Below are positions 28,389-36,611 of a stretch of DNA of 64,000 nt, in pieces (the first letter of the stretch is position 1; every line of letters begins with the position of its first letter). The stretch comes from an uncultured Desulfobacterales bacterium (GTDB lineage: Bacteria > Desulfobacterota > Desulfobulbia > Desulfobulbales > Desulfocapsaceae), in the NCBI GenBank assembly GCA_937915545.1, contig CALGIJ010000039.1, positions 134,217 to 198,216 on the forward strand, written 5' to 3'. A model generated the notes under the pieces. That model made no database searches. It was not told the DNA's origin and was given only the letters and a program-made list of their open reading frames with translations. The translations under genes were made by a program, and so were the position numbers.

Positions 28389-29555
28389 TCAGTTATCGGC
28401 CTGCGGGAGGTCGAACTGGAACAGGAGGACCTCATCCTTTTTTCCGAAAGCGAGCTTCTTGCCATCCGGACTGAGCTCGGCCGTGCAGCTAAACCTGTCC
28501 GCTGAAATGCCTTTTCTATCGATCTCCTTACCGGTAAGAAAGTCCCAGATGATGATCTCCCGCCTCGGTCCCATTACCCCGAGGAGATAACGATCATCGA
28601 GGAAATGAAGACGGTTAGGGAACTGATCGAGTTTTGCGATATCTCGAACGAAAGATCCCGTCGTTGCCTCAAATTGTTTCATCGGTTCCAAATACGCCTT
28701 TACAATACGGTATTTTTTGTCGGGCGTTTTAATCGCTTTCTGGTCGCTGGAAAAAGGGCCTGTAACCAAATACTTGTCGTGCTTGGAAAAGGCGAGGGAA
28801 ACTATCGATCCTTTATGAACATCGTGCAACTCCCAGAGAAGTTCCATCTCTGGGAATTTCCACATTCGTAGATGGAATCTATCTTCAGATCTGTCGGCGG
28901 GAATATTTCCGTATGTGCTATATGCTTCGGCCAACAATGTTCCATTATTGCTGAAGGCAATGGTATCGGGTCCATCAAGGTCAAAATGGGAGTCGACCCG
29001 TTTGAAAGAAGGAATATCGAAAAACCTGACCTTTGACCGCTGAGCGTTTCGGGGTCCACTCCGATAGGAACACACCCGATTCCCTGGAGCAGGGAGGAGA
29101 ATCATCGTCCCGTCTGAAGAAGTTTTATTAACTAAGCGATAGTTTTCTGCTACCGACCAGAGCGCTAAGCAACCGTTAAATTTTCCTTTGGGCTTTGTGC
29201 ATTCATCCGACTTGAGTTTGCTGACCAGATAGTTACCATCGGGAGAAAAGGCCAAGGCATCTTCGAACCCTGGAGCAATCTTGTCGACTTTATTGACCAG
29301 TCGTTTCTCCTTGGTATCCCAAATGAAAATCCAACTCTTCCCTCCACCTGAGACCGCCAAATGTCTGCTATCGGGATGCCAGCGCAAGACATTGGTTCCA
29401 TAGCCATCGACATTTTTAATGGTGTCTACATGGCGAATAAAGCCGTTTCCCATTTTTATTTCCATCAGCGCGCATCCTCCGAGAAGTATGATGGCAAGAG
29501 AAATTAATAAATAACCTGACAATGTTCTGTTTCGCGTAAGAGAGATGTGTACCAT
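28389..29555 (-). CDS. WD40/propeller-like lipoprotein, copy B
   Basis: 388-residue lipoprotein starting at the ATG read from 29555 behind GGAGG. The signal ends IILLGGC with the lipidated Cys near residue 28. The body has propeller-type repeats such as LRWHPDSRHLAVSGGG, FIWDT, LAFSPDGNYLV and ELSPDGKKLAFG. It lies 30 bases upstream of the giant gene. It is a paralogue of the gene at 32215-33381: the last roughly 160 residues are almost identical while residues 60-220 differ substantially. A role in anchoring, regulating or protecting against the secreted protein is possible but not shown. Confidence 0.78.
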   Translation of the reverse strand: MVHISLTRNRTLSGYLLISLAIILLGGCALMEIKMGNGFIRHVDTIKNVDGYGTNVLRWHPDSRHLAVSGGGKSWIFIWDTKEKRLVNKVDKIAPGFEDALAFSPDGNYLVSKLKSDECTKPKGKFNGCLALWSVAENYRLVNKTSSDGTMILLPAPGNRVCSYRSGPRNAQRSKVRFFDIPSFKRVDSHFDLDGPDTIAFSNNGTLLAEAYSTYGNIPADRSEDRFHLRMWKFPEMELLWELHDVHKGSIVSLAFSKHDKYLVTGPFSSDQKAIKTPDKKYRIVKAYLEPMKQFEATTGSFVRDIAKLDQFPNRLHFLDDRYLLGVMGPRREIIIWDFLTGKEIDRKGISADRFSCTAELSPDGKKLAFGKKDEVLLFQFDLPQADN

Positions 29556-29925
29556 TTTCAACCTCCGTGTCCACCAGGTTGCTTTTCGGGGATGTCAAAG
29601 TGGAATACTCGGTCATCGCAAAGGCCATCAGTGTTGCGAGTCCTTGATTTCAAGGGCAGCAAAACTCTGGCCTGTAGCTCTTGGCTGCGGTGGCGACACG
29701 TCCATTCTTATAGGCACGAGGGTCTGGCCTTTTCCGGGACCGTGCGTTACTGCGGCATCCACCGGTATAGCGTTCAGGGCGTTTTTCGCGTACTTGCGGA
29801 GTTTCTTGGTTCGCGCCTCGTTTCTGACGACTTCCATGAGCAAGCGGTAACGCGGGTTCTGGTTGTACGTCATGACCAGGCAGAGGCAAGCCAGGGCATC
29901 GACGAAGATCTTGTATCGCTCCTGG
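28389..29925 (-). repeat. Direct repeat copy B (propeller lipoprotein plus tail of the YajG-like lipoprotein)
   Basis: About 1.5 kb that matches 32215-33750 in the same orientation. It spans the whole propeller gene and the last 300 or so bases of the upstream lipoprotein gene. The block 28394-28805 is nearly base-identical to its partner, whereas 28860-29100 is divergent, so identity is mosaic. Confidence 0.85.
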
Positions 29926-30786
29926 CCTACAGGTGAGAACATTGGCACGGGACGGAATTTTTCGATTTTTAGTGCTGTTGAAGCAGCCAATGTCCGGCAA
30001 TGCGTTGCCGAGGGAAGTTGCGGTGGCGGATGTCGCCGCCCCGGTCATGGCTGAGGTGGCGTGAGCCATCGAGACATAAGTGGAGAGCCTGCTCTGCACC
30101 ACCGAGAGAGTTTCGATCTCCTGCACCGCCCCGGCGATCTCTGTACGGGATTTCCACAGTTCGGGGACTTGCGAGAAGATGCTCGGAATTGAGGTGAAAT
30201 AGTACGAGTTACTGTTTTCTGTAAGGGTAGTTCGTGGATGAGAGGAAAGGCTGTAGCCAAGCGAAATCCTTTCGTCAAAACCTGGTTCGAGCACCCATGG
30301 GAAATCATAGGCGGTGATACCCATGATATCTGCAAACGTGGAATACACGGAATTGCTGTTGGCCGGCTCGCCGAGCAACCCGTAAAGTTTGCCTAATCCA
30401 CCAAATTTGGGATACGAGAGGTTTTGTTCGTTTATTGTATGTATCGCAGCTACCGCAGTGTTCCAACGATCGAGCGCATCAGGCCCAGTGTAAATCTCTT
30501 TGGAATTTTGGTTTTCATGGACGTAGAATCCACTGACTTCATCTTTACATCGTGTCAGGAGATCTGGAGGCAAACTGTTCGCGTATTCATCAGTATGCGG
30601 AATGACATACGCATAAAGTTTATCTTCATCTCTGAAGCCTATAGGAATTGTTTTGCCCTGAGATGGAGAGAATGCGAGCCCATGCAGTTCAGCAATGATC
30701 TGGTTTTGATCATTTTTCAGAACCCAAAAATCATGCGCAGCTGGCCTAATGGACAATTGCCTTGCTTCTATTGTGAAGTTTCCCAT
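29545..30786 (-). pseudogene. Chimeric pseudogene: novel head, internally deleted giant-gene fragment, lipoprotein 3' end
   Basis: The open frame 29650-30786 encodes 378 residues from three sources. Residues 1-190 are unique (AHDFWVLKN, IAELHGLAFS, PIGFRDEDKLYAYV), a pattern I have no named family for. Then come two pieces of the giant protein: IFSQVPELWKSRTEIAGAVQ (30108-30190, like 27182-27262) joined directly to a segment at 29990-30107 matching 26608-26732, so about 450 bases are deleted. After that the frame runs out of phase through a copy of the 3' end of the YajG-like lipoprotein gene, whose own frame (29628-29930) is intact and ends FAALEI. The C-terminal 110 residues of the open frame are therefore junk. 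It is best seen as a recombination relic of an earlier effector gene. Confidence 0.75.
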
Positions 30787-30800
30787 ATGTTATGTATGTA

Positions 30801-31559
30801 TTACCAATCAAATGGTTTGATTGATTGAAAGCTGACATCAATGTCAATCTTTGTAATTACAATTTTATTGTTATAATTTTTCTTAAAGCGATAGATGTAT
30901 GGAACCTTATCAATCCTCTGGAGTTTTGGCTCGCTACAAATAGTTTTTTGTGTGTATCTTGTAAGTTCTCGAATTACTCGACAAGTATATCCATCAGTGA
31001 TGGCATCACTCCAACAGGTCCCACCTATTGAATTGAAGTATTTCATAACTTCTTGCTCATCTTTATAGGAAGAAAAAAATTGACTTGTAAAATCTTCCCA
31101 TTTGCCTGGTCTATAACGATCGTATCCTGTATCTTTGATCATCAGGGAAACGATATCATCTCCTAGAGATGATCGGTCTGTCCATACTGCGTAAAGAGGT
31201 AGGCATTCGCATCCAGAAATTGACAAAGATAGTAATGCCGTAGCCGCAGCCCTCAATAGAAATTTTCTAGAGAGAATCTCGGTGCGGATTACTCGTCGAC
31301 TGAAGCAAGTGATCATGAATAATATTTCATTCAACAAATTTCTTGCCAACATATCACTGGACCTAGATGACCACTGAAGGTATTTATTGGTTGCAATGAA
31401 TATGACTTTCTTGGCTGGAACAATAAATGAATCTAGGGTGGCGTGGGAAATACAACGGTAGATGTGATATTTGGTAGTGACATTTCCCAGAGATGGAAAT
31501 TTTAAGATGGCCAGAGCTATTTCTTGTTGATCAAGGTGGTTGAGTGTTTCAGTACTCAT
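30801..31559 (-). CDS. Hypothetical protein with an internal lipobox-like segment
   Basis: 252 residues from the ATG at 31559, which has a strong AGGAGG site. No family is recognised. Residues 1-80 look soluble; about residues 100-117 are a hydrophobic stretch ending SLSISGC, which is exactly a lipobox. A shorter product starting at 31316 would place that segment as a normal lipoprotein signal, although no ribosome site precedes it. The frame therefore may join a soluble N-terminal remnant to a lipoprotein. It overlaps the upstream gene by 11 bases and is AT-richer than the surrounding chromosome. Confidence 0.5.
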   Translation of the reverse strand: MSTETLNHLDQQEIALAILKFPSLGNVTTKYHIYRCISHATLDSFIVPAKKVIFIATNKYLQWSSRSSDMLARNLLNEILFMITCFSRRVIRTEILSRKFLLRAAATALLSLSISGCECLPLYAVWTDRSSLGDDIVSLMIKDTGYDRYRPGKWEDFTSQFFSSYKDEQEVMKYFNSIGGTCWSDAITDGYTCRVIRELTRYTQKTICSEPKLQRIDKVPYIYRFKKNYNNKIVITKIDIDVSFQSIKPFDW

Positions 31560-32184
31560 TGCGGTCCCTCCTCGAAATAAAAGCCGGATGTTCTTCAAGG
31601 AAACTCCAATCTGTCTTACTGGGATAGATTTCGTATTGTTTTAGGTGTCGGAAAAGTTTTAAAGGCCCTTCTGGCCAGGAACTCGGGCGCCGATCTTTTC
31701 GAGGTGAAAGCAGGTAGACATACAATTGCGGTCCTTTGACATAAAATGTCACTGTATATCCAGTGATTTTTGTAGGGAGTCGGCCGGAAAGTTCTACTCG
31801 ATCCTCAAAAACCTGGCCGTTTTGTTGGTCGCGCCATTTCACATAAAGAAACTCCCCTCTAGCCATGACTCCACTTATTGACCGTTTGGTCATACCACCT
31901 TCGAATTCTTTGTAGGTGCAAAATTGTCGACTGCTCCCGTATTGGTAATCGAGAACTTCCATGTTTGGGCTGTGTATATCAAGGTCGAAACGGAATGAAT
32001 GACGGCACATATCGTATTTCCAGCTAACACAGCCAGCTATCATAAAAAGGGCAAGCAGAATAATCGAACAATAGGTTCCTAAATCTTTAATCCCGCGGAA
32101 CTGATATAAAAACATTTTCAAAATGTTAGTAGTTTCCGATGTCGATTTTCGATCGATTGGTGTGAGTTCATCAATCTTAGGCAT
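31549..32184 (-). CDS. Small membrane-anchored protein with the giant protein's N-terminal leader
   Basis: 211 residues, ATG read from 32184 with GGAGA upstream. The first residues MPKIDELTPIDRKS parallel the giant protein's MPTILELTQLDQLS, and the preceding bases are also similar. After that the sequence changes to a hydrophobic segment ending LALFMIAGC (residues 36-52), which resembles a lipobox, and about 155 residues of unassigned domain. It follows propeller copy A just as the giant gene follows copy B. I infer that the 5' end of a giant-like gene was joined to an unrelated lipoprotein. Function unknown; an immunity-type role is one possibility. Confidence 0.55.
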   Translation of the reverse strand: MPKIDELTPIDRKSTSETTNILKMFLYQFRGIKDLGTYCSIILLALFMIAGCVSWKYDMCRHSFRFDLDIHSPNMEVLDYQYGSSRQFCTYKEFEGGMTKRSISGVMARGEFLYVKWRDQQNGQVFEDRVELSGRLPTKITGYTVTFYVKGPQLYVYLLSPRKDRRPSSWPEGPLKLFRHLKQYEIYPSKTDWSFLEEHPAFISRRDRNEY

Positions 32185-32214
32185 AATGGATCTCCAAGAG
32201 AAAAACATGCGTTA

Positions 32215-33381
32215 TCAGCTATCGGCCTGCGGGAGGTCGAACTGGAACAGGAGAACCTCATCCTTTTTTCCGAAAGCGAGCTTCTTGCCATCCGGACTGA
32301 GCTCGGCCGTGCAGCTAAACCTGTCCGCTGAAATGCCTTTTCTATCGATCTCCTTACCGGTAAGAAAGTCCCAGATGATGATCTCCCGCCTCGGTCCCAT
32401 TACCCCGAGGAGATAACGATCATCGAGGAAATGAAGACGGTTAGGGAACTGATCGAGTTTTGCGATATCTCGAACGAAAGATCCCGTCGTTGCCTCAAAT
32501 TGTTTCATCGGTTCCAAATACGCCTTTACAATACGGTATTTTTTGTCGGGCGTTTTAATCGCTTTCTGGTCGCTGGAAAAAGGGCCTGTAACCAAATACT
32601 TGTCGTCCTTGGAAAAGGCGAGGGAAACTATCGATCCTTTATGAACATCGTGCAGCTCCCAGAGAAGTTCCATCTCTGGAAATTTCCACATTCGCAGATG
32701 GAACCTGTCTCCTGACCTATCGAAAGGATTAATGCCATATGTGTTATATGTTTCAGCAAGCATTTCCCCATTATGACTGAATGCAACGGCATCTGGCCCA
32801 TCAAGATTAATATGGGATTCGATCCGTCTAAAGGATGGGATATCAATAATCCGCAGCTTCGGAGTTTTATCCATATAAGGTCCACTGATATAGGAACAAA
32901 CCCGGTTTCCTGGAGCCGGTATGAGAATCATTGTTCCGTCCGAAGAAATTTTATCGACAAAACGATAGTTCTCCGCTACAGACCAGAGTGCTATGCATCC
33001 GTTGTATTTTCCTTTTTGATTAACGCATTCGCCGGAGTGAAGCTTGCCAACCAGATAGTTACCATCGGGAGAAAAAGCCATTGCTTTCTCTAATCCCTGA
33101 CCAAATTTGTCCACAGTATTGACCAGTCGTTTCTCCTTGGTATCCCAAATGAAAATCCACCTCTTCCCTCCTCCTGAGACTGCCAAATGCCTGCTATCGG
33201 GATGCCAGCGCAAGACATTGGTTCCATAGCCATCGACATTTTTGATGGTGTCTACATGGCGAATAACGCCGTTTCCCCTTTTTATTTCCATCAGCGCGCA
33301 TCCTCCGAGAAGTATGATGGCAAGAGCAAGTAATAAAAAACCTGACAATTTACTATTTCGCGAAAGAGAGATGTGTGCCAT
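32215..33381 (-). CDS. WD40/propeller-like lipoprotein, copy A
   Basis: 388-residue paralogue of the gene at 28389-29555, with the same start context (GGAGG, ATG read from 33381), a lipobox IILLGGC and the same propeller motifs. From about residue 225 to the end the two proteins differ by only two residues, while the middle diverges (for example ISGPYMDKTPKLRIIDIPSF against RSGPRNAQRSKVRFFDIPSF). It lies 73 bases after the YajG-like lipoprotein gene and 31 bases before the small membrane-anchored protein. Confidence 0.78.
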   Translation of the reverse strand: MAHISLSRNSKLSGFLLLALAIILLGGCALMEIKRGNGVIRHVDTIKNVDGYGTNVLRWHPDSRHLAVSGGGKRWIFIWDTKEKRLVNTVDKFGQGLEKAMAFSPDGNYLVGKLHSGECVNQKGKYNGCIALWSVAENYRFVDKISSDGTMILIPAPGNRVCSYISGPYMDKTPKLRIIDIPSFRRIESHINLDGPDAVAFSHNGEMLAETYNTYGINPFDRSGDRFHLRMWKFPEMELLWELHDVHKGSIVSLAFSKDDKYLVTGPFSSDQKAIKTPDKKYRIVKAYLEPMKQFEATTGSFVRDIAKLDQFPNRLHFLDDRYLLGVMGPRREIIIWDFLTGKEIDRKGISADRFSCTAELSPDGKKLAFGKKDEVLLFQFDLPQADS

Positions 33382-33750
33382 TATCAACCTCCATGTCCAC
33401 CAGGTTGCTTTTCGGGGATGTCAAAGTGAAATACTCGGTCATCGCAAAGGCCGTCAGTGTCGCGAGTTCTTGATCTCAAGGGCAGCAAAACTCTGGCCTG
33501 TAGCTCTTGGCTGCGGTGGCGCCATGTTCATTCTTATAGGCACGAGGGTCTGGCCTTTTCCGGGAACGTATTGCGTCACTGCGGCATCCACCGGTATGGC
33601 GTTCAGGGCGTTTTTCGCGTACTTGCGGAGTTTCTTGGTTCGCGCCTCGTTTCTGACGACTTCCATGAGCAAGCGGTAACGCGGGTTCTGATTGTACGTC
33701 ATAGCCAGGCAGAGGTAAGCCAGGGCATCGACCAGGATATCGTCGCTCTT
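32215..33750 (-). repeat. Direct repeat copy A
   Basis: Partner of the 28389-29925 block. Here the upstream lipoprotein gene is complete, so copy A looks like the parental arrangement and copy B the derived one. The copies lie about 3.8 kb apart and could recombine. Confidence 0.85.
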
Positions 33751-34644
33751 GCCCCGTTGCTCCCAGATGAGTTCGGCAAAAAAATCGAGCATCTCCCGGG
33801 AGTGTCGTAGTTCCCGGACCGCCTGCTCCTTCGCCCAGTCGCGAACGGCCTGGTAGTTGCCACTGGCGAGAATCGACTGGACGGTATCAGGACCGGTACT
33901 GGTCCGATCTTGTGGAGCGGTTGGCCGGGCTGGCCGGGAAGGTTCGCCTTTTTGCCCAGCCCCTGCGGCCTGCTTTCCGTGGCGCCAGTCCCCGGTTTCA
34001 AGAGCCTTGACACAGGCGGGAGTAGCGAGCAGATCAGCGAGGATGGAGGACAGCTTTTCTGAAAGCGCCTTCTGCGCCTGTCCGTCCGAGATGGCCCCGG
34101 TGAGGTTACGTTTGAGGCTATCTGCAAGCCCCTCGTTCTCCTCGGAGGCCAGGCGCGCGCCTTGTTCATCGTAGATGTCGAGGCGGAACTTCCACCTTAG
34201 TTCCACTTCGGCCCAGCTGTCCGAGCGAAACATCTCCATGCGCAGGATGACAATCCTGTCTGCCGGCGAGGCAGCTCCCTTGCGGATGGAGGTTTGTTCG
34301 TCATCCTCAGGGGAAAGAAGAAAAGTTCGAGTGGTGAAGCCCTGTCTGGCGAGGTTGGTGGCCAACACGGTGGCGATGTCTTCCGCCAGCGCCTTGCCCG
34401 AGGCAGTGTTCGCCCCGTCCTTGGGGATGCCAAGTCCGTCTCTATGGATGCCGATATAGCTTGGCGGTTTCTCGCCGCTGAGGACGAAGGGACGCAGATC
34501 CTGGACGGCGATGGCCAGGCCGGCCGTGCTTTTGGGCACTTTGTCGAGGTGGATCGAACTGAGGTCGTATCTGGTCGTTCTGCAACCTGACACAAGGAAC
34601 AAGAAGAGGAGGAAGAAGGCGGTGCGGGGGATGATGCGGTTCAT
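33454..34644 (-). CDS. YajG-like lipoprotein linked to the type I secretion genes
   Basis: 396-residue lipoprotein with signal ending FLVSGC (Cys21). Residues 40-200 resemble YajG-type lipoproteins (LAIAVQDLRPFV, GKALAEDIATVLATNLARQGF). A Gly/Pro/Ala-rich linker is followed by a helical C-terminal domain (residues 265-396) that is also found duplicated at 29628-29930. It starts 27 bases after the TolC stop, so it is probably cotranscribed. It may assist outer-membrane steps of secretion; this is inference from position. Confidence 0.68.
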   Translation of the reverse strand: MNRIIPRTAFFLLFLFLVSGCRTTRYDLSSIHLDKVPKSTAGLAIAVQDLRPFVLSGEKPPSYIGIHRDGLGIPKDGANTASGKALAEDIATVLATNLARQGFTTRTFLLSPEDDEQTSIRKGAASPADRIVILRMEMFRSDSWAEVELRWKFRLDIYDEQGARLASEENEGLADSLKRNLTGAISDGQAQKALSEKLSSILADLLATPACVKALETGDWRHGKQAAGAGQKGEPSRPARPTAPQDRTSTGPDTVQSILASGNYQAVRDWAKEQAVRELRHSREMLDFFAELIWEQRGKSDDILVDALAYLCLAMTYNQNPRYRLLMEVVRNEARTKKLRKYAKNALNAIPVDAAVTQYVPGKGQTLVPIRMNMAPPQPRATGQSFAALEIKNSRH

Positions 34645-34671
34645 GTCTGTATCCTTTCTGGTTTTTGGTGA

Positions 34672-36039
34672 TCATGTCTGAGGCGCCGCGTCGAGTTCCG
34701 TGTCTTCCCCCGGCGGCTCGCCTCCGGCGGCATGCCGCAGCCTCTCGAGGAGCAGCATGTAGTCGTAGCGTGAGTTCAGATACGCCCCGAGAGAGCGGTA
34801 GTGGTTCTGCTGGGCGTTGAGGACATCGAGGAGGACCTTGCCTCCCTCGTCATAGGCGGCCAGGGTGGACTTGAGCGCCTCTTCGTTTTCGGAGGCAGCA
34901 TGGCGATTGGCGGATACGAGCAGTGCGGTGTGTTCGACGCTCTGCCACAGCGAGAGGAGGCGCCGCTCGACGTCGCGGTCGCTGGCCTCGAGCCTTGCCC
35001 GGGCGGCCTTGGCACGGTTGGCGGCGGCGAGCACTGCAGCGGTGTCCCGGCCGCCGGCAAGAAGCTGCAGGTCGAGACGCAGTCCGGTCTCGAACTCGTC
35101 GCGATCCTCTCCATAGCCGTCCAGGCCGTCGGAGCTGGTGCGTCCTCGGTAGCTGGTGTAAAACGCCAGACTGGGCAGGAACTGGCCCTGGGCGGCCCGG
35201 TATTCATATTCGGCTGCTTCAAGCTGCAGCCGTCTGATTTTCAGATCGCTGTTGCCCTTCTGCGCTTTTTCCAGCCACCATTGCTGCGTGTGCCCCGGCG
35301 CCGCTGGGACGAAGTCCGGCGCCAGGTCGTCGACATCCTCGCCGAGGGCTTCGCCGATCAGTTCTTCGAGGGCTTTGGCGGCATTGTCGAGTTCGATGCG
35401 GCGCGAGATCGTCGCCGCCCGGGCGAGTCCCTGGCGGGCCTTCGCCTCGTGGAGGCTGGTGATGGTGTCAAAACCGAGGCTCAGTCGCGTCGCGACGTTC
35501 TCCGCCTGCTGTTGCAAGGCCAGTCCTTCCTTATGGGCGAGATCGAAAGCGGTGCGGGCGCCAAGAAAGCCATAGCAGCGCTCGCCCACCCGCAGGCGGA
35601 GATCGAGTTCCGCCTTGTCGCGCAGGAGCACGGCGATGTCCATCTCCACCATGCCACGCAAGAGGTGGCTGCCTTTGACGAGATCGACCAGGGGCTGCTC
35701 GAGCGTGATGAGCGCTTCCCCTTCGCGGAAGTTGGCTGAACTCTCTACGTGCTCTTCGCTATTCGGTTTGCTGTGGTGGCGGGTGTCGCTGGCCTTGGCG
35801 GTGAGGGTGACGCTCGGGCCATAGGCGGCGATGAGCTGCAGGCCATCGTATTCTCCCGCCGTGGCGCTGTGCAGTTCCGCCTGTCGCTGCCTGTCGTGGC
35901 GTTGCGCCAGGTGCAGGAGGTCATCGAGACTGCGTGCCGGTGCCAGGGAGGCGAGGAGCACGGCGAAGAACAGGAGCAGCGTAACGGGCACGAGGGGCGG
36001 GATGGACCTCGCAGCCCTCTGGGGGCGTAACGGACTCAT
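34672..36039 (-). CDS. TolC-family outer-membrane efflux protein
   Basis: 455-residue outer-membrane channel for type I secretion. A signal peptide (to about residue 37, ending APARS) precedes the typical OEP pattern: long heptad helices (AKARQGLARAATISRRIELDNAAKALEEL split by strands) repeated in two halves, and a closing LLDVLNAQQNHYRSLGAYLNSRYDYM element. Its ATG overlaps the stop of the HlyC-like gene by 4 bases. It would pair with the ABC exporter and HlyD-like adaptor upstream. Confidence 0.88.
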   Translation of the reverse strand: MSPLRPQRAARSIPPLVPVTLLLFFAVLLASLAPARSLDDLLHLAQRHDRQRQAELHSATAGEYDGLQLIAAYGPSVTLTAKASDTRHHSKPNSEEHVESSANFREGEALITLEQPLVDLVKGSHLLRGMVEMDIAVLLRDKAELDLRLRVGERCYGFLGARTAFDLAHKEGLALQQQAENVATRLSLGFDTITSLHEAKARQGLARAATISRRIELDNAAKALEELIGEALGEDVDDLAPDFVPAAPGHTQQWWLEKAQKGNSDLKIRRLQLEAAEYEYRAAQGQFLPSLAFYTSYRGRTSSDGLDGYGEDRDEFETGLRLDLQLLAGGRDTAAVLAAANRAKAARARLEASDRDVERRLLSLWQSVEHTALLVSANRHAASENEEALKSTLAAYDEGGKVLLDVLNAQQNHYRSLGAYLNSRYDYMLLLERLRHAAGGEPPGEDTELDAAPQT

Positions 36040-36608
36040 GACCGTGGCACCTCCCCTCTCTCCGTTGGTTTCTCGCCCCCTTCCTCCCAGGGTGGCAGGT
36101 CCTGGGGGGTGAGCCTGCCTGACTGGGGGTCGGGGGCGAGAAAGCGCAGTCTTTTCCCGGGAAACTCGTTACGGCGCAGATCGGCGAGCATGACGTCGAG
36201 GCCGCCGAAGGGTGCGACAAGGTCGATCAGCCACGGGCGATCCCCCGACTGCCAGTCTTCCGGCCGCAGCCGGCCGGCATTGGCGGTCAGCCGGTCTTCG
36301 GCGGCCTGGTCGAGCAAGGCCCAGCTGGCAAAGGAGATGGGGTAGCGCTTTTTCATATAGAGCTTGCACTGGCCGAGCATCAGCGGCGGCATCAGCAGCC
36401 ACTCGAGGTCGGCGAGAAACTGCAGGCGGCGCAGTGGCGACTGCATGTAGAGCAGGACGATGGGCCCCAGCGCCGGCAGCCGCTCGAGGATGCGGCGCGA
36501 GTGGGAGAGGAGATGTTCGCTGGTGGCCTCGGTGTGCTGCCGGGAGGCATGGGGCGAGCTGGTGTTGAATGTCGAGGTGGAATTGTGGGGTGGTGTGCTG
36601 GTGGTCAT
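36036..36608 (-). CDS. HlyC-like toxin-activating acyltransferase with the catalytic His replaced
   Basis: 190-residue protein. Residues 45-165 follow the HlyC pattern: LYMQSPLRRLQF, then KKRYPISFASWALLD, RPEDWQSGDRPWLIDLVAPFG and RLRFLAPDP. HlyC enzymes acylate lysines of RTX toxins using acyl-ACP, with a His in SPLHR and an Asp in the FIDxxAPFG region. Here the Asp is kept (D129) but the His position is Arg60. The first 40 residues are a Ser/Thr-rich extension not seen in HlyC. The gene sits between hlyD-like and tolC genes, 3 bases after the former. It may be inactive, use a different mechanism, or serve as a binding partner. Confidence 0.78.
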   Translation of the reverse strand: MTTSTPPHNSTSTFNTSSPHASRQHTEATSEHLLSHSRRILERLPALGPIVLLYMQSPLRRLQFLADLEWLLMPPLMLGQCKLYMKKRYPISFASWALLDQAAEDRLTANAGRLRPEDWQSGDRPWLIDLVAPFGGLDVMLADLRRNEFPGKRLRFLAPDPQSGRLTPQDLPPWEEGGEKPTERGEVPRS

Positions 36609-36611
36609 GTG

